Origin: Phycisphaerae bacterium
GTDB lineage: Bacteria > Planctomycetota > Phycisphaerae > Phycisphaerales > SM1A02
Direction of reading: 5' to 3'
NCBI GenBank assembly: GCA_002684755.1
Contig: NYVS01000085.1
Coordinates: 3,065-8,814 of the forward strand
Length of the DNA: 5,750 nt
Part shown: positions 1 through 5,119 of the stretch, piece after piece
Position numbering within the stretch: the stretch's first letter is position 1
Layout: each line of letters starts with the position of its first letter
The notes under the pieces: generated by a model
What the model was told of the DNA's origin: nothing
Seen by the model: only the letters and a program-made list of their open reading frames with translations
Databases searched by the model: none
Program-made: the position numbers and the translations under genes

Positions 1-279
1 CCGCTTCCCATGCTCGAAGTCCGTTATGAAAGACTCGTCGAGGACCTCGGTGGCGAGGCTCGTCGGATCATCGAGTTCTGCGGCCTCGACTGGGATGATC
101 GCTGTCTTCGCTTCTGGGAGACCGGCCGTACCGTCCTGACCTTGAGCGCGGATCAGGTCCGGCAGCCGTTGTACGACCGGTCGGTCGGACGTCACGCCCG
201 ATGGGAAGGACTGCTTGATCCACTGCGGACGGGGCTGGCCGGCGCCGTCGAGCGGTACGAGGCCGGCGACGCGGTGTGA
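1..279 (+). CDS. Sulfotransferase, C-terminal fragment (5' end outside window)
   Basis: This is the last 92 codons of a cytoplasmic sulfotransferase. Such enzymes move a sulfuryl group from PAPS to an acceptor, often a glycan or peptide. The reading frame is open from base 1 (P-L-P-M-L-E-V-R-Y-E), so the first ATG at 10 is internal and not the start. Visible family hallmarks, in order, are VRYERLVEDL, then EFCGLDWDDRCLRFWETGR, then QVRQPLYDRSVGRHARWE near the end. This is the usual C-terminus of the Sulfotransferase_3 / TPR-sulfotransferase group, in which the late SVGR-type stretch lies close to the PAPS 3'-phosphate site. The 5'-PSB loop, catalytic residues and any TPR repeats would lie upstream and cannot be checked. 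It is convergent with the sulfatase at 395-2752 and shares a terminator with it. The family call is firm; the acceptor is unknown. Confidence 0.85.
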   Translation, partial: PLPMLEVRYERLVEDLGGEARRIIEFCGLDWDDRCLRFWETGRTVLTLSADQVRQPLYDRSVGRHARWEGLLDPLRTGLAGAVERYEAGDAV

Positions 280-310
280 CGCCGACGAATCCTGCCGAGG
301 TGCCACGGCG

Positions 311-359
311 GAAGAAGAACCCCGCATGCACCGGATGGTGCATGCGGGGTTTGTTCTTC
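311..359. terminator. Bidirectional intrinsic terminator between convergent genes
   Basis: A perfect 15-bp stem (318-332 with 337-351, core CCCCGCATGCACC) closes a GGAT loop. A further 6-bp stem, GAAGAA (311-316) with TTCTTC (354-359), extends it across a small bulge. On the plus strand the stem is followed by TTTGTTCTTC. On the minus strand it is followed by TTCTTCTTC. Each gives a U-rich tract, so one hairpin can end both the sulfotransferase transcript (stop at 279) and the sulfatase transcript (stop at 395). Confidence 0.85.
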
Positions 360-394
360 GTCGACTTCGAATTCGACGTCGAGTCGAGGTTCGA

Positions 395-2752
395 TCACTC
401 CGGGTAGGCGATGGTCGTGACGCCGAGTTCACCTTCGAACTCGAAGGGCGCCTTGTCGAAGTACTCGGTCGAGACGGGTGAACCCCAGTCGACGCCGATG
501 TCGAGGCAGTCGTTGGCGGTGAAGAACAGTGGGGCGGTCCGCGGCACGGTGCCGCTCATGACCTCCTTGCCGTTCACGGTCACCACGACGTCGAGCGGGG
601 AGATCGGCCGGGCTTCCTTCAGCCGCGACTTCACTTCGATCACCGCGTCGCCTGCGGGAATCTTCGACGCGCTTCGCATGCGGGTCCGCTCGACTTCGAA
701 GAGGTTGTACTCGTAGTAGAGGTGGCCGTCGATCATGAACAGCGACAGACCGCCGGAGAATCCACCGAGGGCGTAGAGCACGCCATTGGCGTCCTTCGGA
801 ACGTTCGCCTCGATCACGACATCGGTGTCGACCTTCCCGAGCTTGGGAGCCGCGAACTCGGGCATCCGCTCCATTCGGCCGCGGAAGGTCCAGTTTCGAT
901 ACGGCGTGGACGGAGCGCTCGCGGGGTCGAAGAGCACGGTCCAGAGCGCGCCGCCGATCGGGAGGTTGTTGTTCTTCGCCGACTCGACCAGGAAGAGATC
1001 CTTCATCTCGTTGACCTTCTCGGGCATCTCCGCCGCGAGATCGTTCGCCTGGGTCCAGTCCTCTTCGAGGTTGTAGAGTTCCCAGACGTCGTTTGCGGGG
1101 TTCCACTCCATGATTCCGGGAGGGGCGCCGGGCGTCCACGGTTCACGTGGGCCGAAGGTGCCGGCGAACCAGCCGTCGTGGTAGATGCCCCGGCTGCCCA
1201 TGATGTCGAAGAACTGCGTGGTGCGACGTCCTTCGGCCTCCGGATCGTCGAAGGTGTAGAGCATGCTGGTGCCGTCGATGGAATCCTGCGGGACCCCGTT
1301 CACCGTCCGCGGTGGCGTGATGTCGAGGATCTCGTAGAGCGTCGGCGCGATGTCGATGACGTGGTGGAACTGGGGGCGGGGCGTGTCATCCTGCTTCAAC
1401 TTCGCGGGCCAGGCGACGGCCATCGGCTGGCGGGTGCCACCGAAGTGGGCGCCGATCAGCTTGGTCGACTTGTAGGGCGAACTGCCCGCCCACGCCCAGC
1501 CGGCGTGGTACATGTTGTCGGTCTTCGCGGAGCCGAGGGCGTCGAGGCCGCCGAGCTCCTCCAGCGTGCGAAGGTGGTCGTCGATCGTGGTGGGGATGCT
1601 GTTCTGGGCGAGGAGTTCGCTGATCGTGCCGCGCTGGCCCTCGGCCGAGGAGCCGTTGTCGCCCCAGATGTAGATGACGATGGTGTTGTCGAGCCGGCCT
1701 TCCGCCTCGATCTCGTCGAGAATCCGGCCGACCTGATGATCGGTGTGCTCGACGAAGCCGGCGTAGACCTCCATGAGTCGTCGCTGGAAGGGCTTCTCCT
1801 TCTCGGGGATCGAGTCCCAGGAGGGCAGGCTTTCCGGACGCGCGGTGAGCTCGGCGTCCTGTGGAATGAACCCGAGTTCCTTCGCCCGGGCGTGGGCGCG
1901 TACCCGGTAGGCGTCCCAGCCATCGTCGAACTTGCCCTTGTACTTGTCCGCCCATTCCCGCGGCACGTGGTGCGGGCCATGTGCGGCGCCGGTCGAGAAG
2001 TACATGAGGAAGGGCTTGTCGGGCGCGAAGGCCTCCTGTTCGCGCAGCCAGCGAATGGCGTCGTCGGCCAGGTCCTCGGTGACGTGGTAGTCCTCGCGAT
2101 GAAGTTCGCGGGGATCGACGATCGTCGTGTTGCGGACCAGGTGCGGCTCGTACTGGGAGGCCTCGCCGGCGAGGAATCCGTAGAAGTACTCGAAGCCGTA
2201 GCCGGTGGGCCAGCGATCGAAGGGACCCTTGGAGGTCGTCTCTTCGGCCGGCGTGTTGTGCCACTTGCCCCACGCGGCGGTGTTGTACCCGTAGTTCTTC
2301 AGAACCTCCGGGAAGGTCGCCGAGGTCATCGGGATCGCGCCGCTGAAGCCGTCCCAGTCGTTGGCGAGTTCGCAGATCTGGCCGTTCCCGACCCGGGTGT
2401 GGTTCCGACCGGTCAACAGGGCCGACCGGGTGGGCGAGCACATGGCGGTCGAGTGGAATCGGTTGAACGAGATGCCGGCACCCGCGACGCGGCTCAGGTT
2501 CGGTGTCGCGATCTCACCGCCGTAGGTGTCGGCGGTCGCCGGGCCCACGTCGTCGATGAGGACGACCAGGATGTTCGGAGCGTCCTCGGCGATCCTTCGA
2601 GGTTCGACGCGCTTCTGGTGGGTGGAGCCCTGGATGGTGAGGCCGGGCTTCGAGGCGGACGGCGTCCGCGGGAACGGAAGGGATTCCTGGGCCGAGGCCG
2701 GGACGAGCAGGCATGCTGCGGCCACCATGGCCAGTCCTGACTGAATATGCAT
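395..2752 (-). CDS. Secreted Cys-type sulfatase (arylsulfatase family S1)
   Basis: Predicted 785-aa sulfatase that hydrolyses sulfate esters in the periplasm or outside the cell. The ATG at 2752 is chosen because GGAG lies 8 nt upstream and a Sec-like signal peptide follows at once (residues 1-21, ending PASA before QE); the 43 extra in-frame codons upstream have no such features. Metal ligands D67 and D68 lie in LIDDVG. The sulfatase signature CSPTRSALLTGR is at 105-116, with C105 the residue converted to formylglycine and R109 its partner. Further candidate active-site residues are K163 and H165 (WGKWH), H258 (GAAHGPHH), D365 and N366 (IWGDNGS), and a lysine at 428 or 431 before HFGGTR. The segments resemble the S1_4-type arylsulfatases related to Pseudomonas AtsA. 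Residues 640-785 form a beta-rich C-terminal extension (GVLYALGGFSGG, HLYYEYNLF) also seen in long relatives. Activation would need a formylglycine-generating enzyme, absent here. The substrate is unknown; sulfated algal glycans are an ecological guess. Confidence 0.93.
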   Translation of the reverse strand: MHIQSGLAMVAAACLLVPASAQESLPFPRTPSASKPGLTIQGSTHQKRVEPRRIAEDAPNILVVLIDDVGPATADTYGGEIATPNLSRVAGAGISFNRFHSTAMCSPTRSALLTGRNHTRVGNGQICELANDWDGFSGAIPMTSATFPEVLKNYGYNTAAWGKWHNTPAEETTSKGPFDRWPTGYGFEYFYGFLAGEASQYEPHLVRNTTIVDPRELHREDYHVTEDLADDAIRWLREQEAFAPDKPFLMYFSTGAAHGPHHVPREWADKYKGKFDDGWDAYRVRAHARAKELGFIPQDAELTARPESLPSWDSIPEKEKPFQRRLMEVYAGFVEHTDHQVGRILDEIEAEGRLDNTIVIYIWGDNGSSAEGQRGTISELLAQNSIPTTIDDHLRTLEELGGLDALGSAKTDNMYHAGWAWAGSSPYKSTKLIGAHFGGTRQPMAVAWPAKLKQDDTPRPQFHHVIDIAPTLYEILDITPPRTVNGVPQDSIDGTSMLYTFDDPEAEGRRTTQFFDIMGSRGIYHDGWFAGTFGPREPWTPGAPPGIMEWNPANDVWELYNLEEDWTQANDLAAEMPEKVNEMKDLFLVESAKNNNLPIGGALWTVLFDPASAPSTPYRNWTFRGRMERMPEFAAPKLGKVDTDVVIEANVPKDANGVLYALGGFSGGLSLFMIDGHLYYEYNLFEVERTRMRSASKIPAGDAVIEVKSRLKEARPISPLDVVVTVNGKEVMSGTVPRTAPLFFTANDCLDIGVDWGSPVSTEYFDKAPFEFEGELGVTTIAYPE

Positions 2753-2760
2753 CACGCAAT

Positions 2761-2764
2761 CTCC
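2761..2764 (-). promoter_or_regulatory. Ribosome binding site of the sulfatase gene
   Basis: GGAG on the minus strand lies 8 nt upstream of the ATG at 2752. This good Shine-Dalgarno match decides the start over the upstream in-frame ATG at 2881. A GTG immediately before the ATG (2755-2753) is an alternative start that would add one residue. Confidence 0.65.
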
Positions 2765-2803
2765 GGGGGGGTTGTCAGCGTGTGAGAACGGAAGAATCGG
2801 CGA

Positions 2804-2832
2804 AGCATGACGCAATACTGACATCGTGTCAA
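2804..2832 (-). promoter_or_regulatory. Candidate sigma-70-type promoter for the sulfatase
   Basis: On the minus strand a perfect TTGACA (2832-2827) is followed after 17 nt by CATGCT (2809-2804), a weak -10 matching TATAAT at three of six positions. Transcription would start near 2797, giving a leader of about 45 nt. The -35 overlaps the palindrome TGACATCGTGTCA (2819-2831), a plausible operator position. Without the exact -35 and spacing this would not be reported, because the -10 is poor. Confidence 0.35.
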
Positions 2833-2864
2833 TAGGTTTCTGGAGGCGTGAGGGCTGGTCGGAG

Positions 2865-2880
2865 TGGGGTGGACACCCCA
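2865..2880. repeat. 16-base palindrome upstream of the sulfatase promoter
   Basis: TGGGGTG-GA-CACCCCA is a perfect inverted repeat with 7-base arms and a 2-base centre. It lies about 33 bases upstream of the candidate sulfatase -35 box, an expected place for a dimeric regulator. It is too tight for a stable hairpin loop, which favours a protein-binding site over an RNA structure. No regulator is identified. Confidence 0.45.
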
Positions 2881-3138
2881 ATCATGCCTGATCCTGCGGT
2901 TTTGGGGCGGCAGCGTGGAATCTGGCTCGTCGGCTTTGCAGCCTGCCGCGGTCACACCGGGGGTTCGCCCAATCCGCTCGATCGAGGGGATCGGCGGTCG
3001 TCCCGGCCGGGAAGGTCCCGGGGTGAGCCGCTGGGTCCGCTTGATCCACCAGACGACGGTGGCATGGACCAGCCTTTCACGATGCCGCCTGCGGCGTCAC
3101 ACATCATGAAGGCCGCCCATTCCGGGGGGCCGTATTCC

Positions 3139-3143
3139 GGGGA
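3139..3143 (+). promoter_or_regulatory. Ribosome binding site of the PEP-CTERM-like gene (3153)
   Basis: GGGGA lies 9 nt upstream of the ATG at 3153. A second in-frame ATG at 3162 has no comparable sequence at the right distance, so 3153 is preferred. The site is part of the second copy of a direct repeat ATTCCGGGG (3119-3127 and 3134-3142). Confidence 0.45.
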
Positions 3144-3152
3144 TTCAATTCG

Positions 3153-3941
3153 ATGAATTTGATGAACGGCTCCGCCCAGAAGGCAGGAGCGCTCTTGGTG
3201 GTCGCTTCGGTGACCATCACCGCACCGTCGCTCGCCGGCGTCACCTACTCGACGATCTCAGTCGGTCCCGACACGCCGGGTTGGTACAACCAGGCCGGCC
3301 TGACGTCGACGATCGCCGGTGGATTCGACGGCACCCAGAGCAGCCTCGCCGCCTCGGGAACCGGCAAGAACCAGTTCTACATCACCGGTGCGGACCTGTT
3401 CGGTGGCTCGTCGCTCACGCTCGGCGACATCGCCTCGATCACCTACTCGACGAAGAAGTCGGGTGACGCTGGTTCGCCCGACTGGTTCATCCAGATCTAC
3501 ACCGATCCCTACACGGACAGTCCCGGCTCGAGTTGGTACGGCAACCGGATTCAGGCCGAGCCGTATCTCGCTTCGAACATCGACGCGCCCGCCGGTGAGT
3601 GGAACGAGTGGACGACCGCCAGCGGGATCAACTCCCTCAACTGGGGCGATTCATCCGAAAACGATTTCGGAGCGAACATCGGCGGTTGGGACGCCCTGAA
3701 GTCGAGTTCGGTTCTCGGGGGTTCCGGCACCTACGGTGAGGCCGGCGTCCAGCGCTTCACCTTCGGGACCGGAAGCGGTTGGGCGGAGGGATTCAACGGT
3801 GAGATCGGACCGATCACCGTGACCTTCAACAACGGTACGGGCACCATCATCGATTTCGCGGCCTCGACACCGGTCCCGGGCCCCGCGGGGCTGACCGGAC
3901 TCGTCGGGCTCGCGGTCGTCGGACGACGACGTCGACGCTGA
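3153..3941 (+). CDS. Secreted PEP-CTERM-like sorting-signal protein
   Basis: A 262-aa exported protein. The N-terminus has a weakly charged Sec-like signal (one lysine, K10, then the hydrophobic AGALLVVASVTITA) with likely cleavage after SLA at residue 28. The mature part is rich in G, S, T, N and W and looks like an extracellular beta-sandwich. Segments such as WFIQIYTDPY, SWYGNRIQAEPYLASNI and APAGEWNEWTT resemble, from memory, a recurrent domain of planctomycete PEP-CTERM proteins of unknown function. The C-terminus is tripartite: VPGP at 241-244, a short hydrophobic segment (245-256), and RRRRR at 258-262 before the stop. This matches the PEP-CTERM layout, although the motif is VPGP and not PEP. 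Such tails are recognised by exosortases and lead to surface or extracellular-matrix delivery. The gene stands alone, divergent from the sulfatase, and has its own terminator. The biological role is unknown. Confidence 0.82.
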   Translation: MNLMNGSAQKAGALLVVASVTITAPSLAGVTYSTISVGPDTPGWYNQAGLTSTIAGGFDGTQSSLAASGTGKNQFYITGADLFGGSSLTLGDIASITYSTKKSGDAGSPDWFIQIYTDPYTDSPGSSWYGNRIQAEPYLASNIDAPAGEWNEWTTASGINSLNWGDSSENDFGANIGGWDALKSSSVLGGSGTYGEAGVQRFTFGTGSGWAEGFNGEIGPITVTFNNGTGTIIDFAASTPVPGPAGLTGLVGLAVVGRRRRR

Positions 3942-4002
3942 TGCCTCCGGCTCGCGAAGCATCCGCGGATCGCGCGTCGGCTTCAACTCGCTGCTCGTGG
4001 AC

Positions 4003-4037
4003 ACGCCGGGTGGTGCTTCGCACCACCCGGCGTTTTT
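4003..4037 (+). terminator. Intrinsic terminator of the PEP-CTERM-like gene
   Basis: A perfect 12-bp stem, CGCCGGGTGGTG (4004-4015) with CACCACCCGGCG (4021-4032), closes a CTTCG loop and is followed directly by TTTTT (4033-4037). An A-T pair at 4003/4033 can extend the stem. It lies 61 bases after the stop at 3941. The minus-strand side has no T-tract, so it acts in the plus direction. The remaining sequence to the membrane-protein stop (4038-4182) shows no convincing gene or signal. Confidence 0.92.
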
Positions 4038-4182
4038 CGAGCGGGCGTCGGGACGGAGTCGGTCACCGCTGGACAGGGCCGCGTCTCGGTTCCGGTGCGT
4101 ATCTCCTGCATTCATCGAAGGCGAAAGGAAACCGCACTCGGCCAGGCCCCGAGGGTGATCGCGTGAACCGTCAACAACACGA

Positions 4183-4216
4183 CCACGTTCCGCCGGCGAT
4201 TGGCAGCGGCCGGTGG
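4183..4216 (-). terminator. Degenerate hairpin after the membrane-protein gene
   Basis: This is the left-copy counterpart of the strong hairpin at 5005-5036. CCAC/GTGG outer pairs and a CCGCC/GCGG inner stem around a GATT loop survive, but a 3x3 internal loop and one inner mismatch have broken the long stem. One position (4194/4205) is a C-A mismatch as plus-strand RNA but a G-U wobble as minus-strand RNA. The structure is therefore better preserved for the gene ending at 4224. No T-tract follows. Terminator function is uncertain. Confidence 0.35.
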
Positions 4217-4320
4217 GGTTCGGTCATCCGAGTCGATTTCGACTCGGGTTCGAGTCGGGTGCGAGGTCTGGGCGATCAGCTCGCGACGGCTCGCTGGCGT
4301 CGGCCACGCCGGCCGCCGGC
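4190..4320. repeat. Dispersed repeat, left copy (PEP-CTERM tail plus 3' flank)
   Basis: By eye, 4190-4222 matches 5011-5043 at 30 of 33 positions, and 4248-4320 matches 5047-5119 at 67 of 73, in the same orientation. Between these blocks the left copy has 25 bases and the right copy 3. The extra bases contain a perfect inverted repeat (4228-4247). On the minus strand this copy still encodes AGGRRGRRQRAVAS followed by TGA (ending at 4276) in the frame matching the PEP-CTERM tail. The resident gene reads another frame. Confidence 0.8.
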
Positions 4321-4892
4321 ATTCGATCGCGGGCGGGCGACCACAGCGGACGATTGATCACCGCCTCCGCGGTCGCTGGGGGAATGAACGCGGCAAAGGC
4401 CACGAGCAGGTACCCGAGCGTCTCGAACGCTTCTTCCCACCGGTTCGAAGGCAGATCGAACAGTATTCCGCGGTCGTAGAGACCCGCGAATACGACGACG
4501 CAACCGCCGGCGATGCAGGCTCGTCCCCACCAGTCGCCGAGCAGGAGGCGGGGCAGCGCTCGCGGTTCGCGAAACGTCGCCCGGAGTCCGTAGAGGCTGA
4601 CCGGGATCGCGATCACGCCTGCCAGGATCCGGCCCGGACCTCGAAGGAGCCGATCGGCCCACCCGAGGTCACCGCTCGGATCGAACTCCACCTCGCGAAT
4701 GATGCACGCCAGAGTGATCATCGCGGCACCGGCGAAGATCGCACGGAGCACCGCCGCGTGTCGCGTGACCAGGAAGAGGTATCGGGCCAGCATCACGAGA
4801 AGAATGACCACCTGCAGCGTCTCGAAGATTCCATTCTCCGAGAACCAGGGCCATCCCTGGGCGGGGGGACCGGCGTCACCTTCGGCTTGCAT
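4224..4892 (-). CDS. Uncharacterised multi-helix membrane protein
   Basis: A 222-aa inner-membrane protein that I do not recognise. About five hydrophobic helices are visible: residues 23-42, 48-65, 86-104, 124-140 and 156-172. Charged motifs flank them: SENGIFE (18-24) just before helix 1, IREVEFD (65-71) after helix 2, and RWEEAFETLGYLL (151-163) leading into helix 5. Acidic residues at membrane edges could be functional, but no catalytic signature is clear. The start at 4892 is the first ATG and has no good Shine-Dalgarno sequence, so the true start may differ by several codons. Residues from about 192 to the end (AAGVADASEPSRADRP onward) are polar, low-complexity and encoded by the dispersed repeat in a frame different from the PEP-CTERM tail it derives from. 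The original C-terminus was therefore probably near residue 190. The gene lies downstream of and on the same strand as the PEP-CTERM-like gene at 5075, but a hairpin separates them. Confidence 0.75.
   Translation of the reverse strand: MQAEGDAGPPAQGWPWFSENGIFETLQVVILLVMLARYLFLVTRHAAVLRAIFAGAAMITLACIIREVEFDPSGDLGWADRLLRGPGRILAGVIAIPVSLYGLRATFREPRALPRLLLGDWWGRACIAGGCVVVFAGLYDRGILFDLPSNRWEEAFETLGYLLVAFAAFIPPATAEAVINRPLWSPARDRMPAAGVADASEPSRADRPDLAPDSNPSRNRLG
4228..4247. repeat. Perfect 9-bp inverted repeat inside the left repeat copy
   Basis: CCGAGTCGA-TT-TCGACTCGG lies just inside the end of the membrane-protein gene. The right repeat copy lacks it. The right arm can also pair with CGAGTCG at 4251-4257 across a GGTT loop, so two alternative hairpins are possible. 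Confidence 0.7.
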
Positions 4893-5004
4893 CGCCCGAG
4901 CGGTCGTGGACGCGATCGAAGATGGAAGCAGAAGGTGATCGATGATGCACGAAGGGTACCGGAATGAACGTAGGGGCTTGCGGCGGAATGGTCACCCGGA
5001 CGAA

Positions 5005-5036
5005 CACGGGCCGCCGGCGATTGCCGGCGGCCCGTG
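5005..5036 (-). terminator. GC-rich hairpin terminating the second PEP-CTERM-like gene
   Basis: A perfect 14-bp stem (5005-5018 with 5023-5036, core GGGCCGCCGGC) closes a 4-base loop, GATT on the plus strand. It begins 38 bases past the stop codon at 5075-5077. On the minus strand it is followed by TTCGTCC, which is only slightly T-rich, so termination may be partial or the hairpin may mainly protect the 3' end. It is the intact version of the decayed hairpin at 4183-4216. Confidence 0.65.
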
Positions 5037-5119
5037 GGGTTCGATCGTTCGAGTCGGGTGCGAGTTCGGTGCGATCAGCTCGCGGTGGCTCGCTGGCGTC
5101 GGCCACGCAGGCCGCCGGC
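5011..5119. repeat. Dispersed repeat, right copy (PEP-CTERM tail plus 3' flank)
   Basis: This is the partner of 4190-4320. It spans most of the terminator hairpin, the 3' flank, the stop codon (5075-5077) and the codons for AGGLRGRRQRATAS, the arginine-rich tail of the gene on the minus strand. Because the sequence is in frame and functional here and out of frame in the left copy, this copy, or a third one like it, is the likelier source. Confidence 0.8.

Larger units (their letters stand above)
2753..3152. other. Divergent intergenic region between sulfatase and PEP-CTERM-like gene
   Basis: These 400 bases hold the 5' signals of both flanking genes and no convincing gene. A 102-codon plus-strand frame (2848-3156) has no recognisable protein features. 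Structure seen includes the palindrome at 2819-2831, a 16-base palindrome TGGGGTGGACACCCCA at 2865-2880, and CCCCAA (2876-2881) facing TTGGGG (2902-2907). A short hairpin GATGCCGC/GCGGCGTC lies at 3081-3098, with one G-T pair. A 9-base direct repeat ATTCCGGGG occurs at 3119-3127 and 3134-3142. No tRNA or riboswitch consensus was recognised. Confidence 0.6.

Noticed and set aside
722..2740. Long (672-codon) open frame on the plus strand across the sulfatase
   Set aside because: It is antisense to a sulfatase with intact active-site motifs. Its translation is low-complexity (V, G, R, D, E-rich) with no domain, as expected for a mirror frame in GC-rich DNA.
2711..2752. Possible lipoprotein signal in the sulfatase (AAAC, cysteine at residue 14)
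   Set aside because: The -3 position is alanine, not leucine, cleavage would be unusually early, and a standard ASA signal-peptidase I site follows at residue 21.
2753..2881. Upstream extension of the sulfatase to an ATG at 2881
   Set aside because: The added 43 residues would put a polar leader ahead of a clear signal peptide, and the ATG at 2752 has a well-placed GGAG.
3060..3074. Sigma-54-like element TGGCATGGACCAGCC upstream of the PEP-CTERM-like gene
   Set aside because: Sigma-54 is known to drive some PEP-CTERM genes elsewhere, but the GG-to-GC spacing here is 9 instead of the required 10, and the -12 half matches poorly.
2848..3156. 102-codon plus-strand open frame in the divergent spacer
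   Set aside because: It has no ribosome binding site, its composition is rich in R, G, P and S as in random GC-rich frames, and it overlaps the start of a real gene in another frame.
4200..4967. 255-codon plus-strand open frame over the membrane-protein gene
   Set aside because: It is a mirror frame of the minus-strand gene, with no hydrophobic segments or domain features and a charged, repetitive composition.
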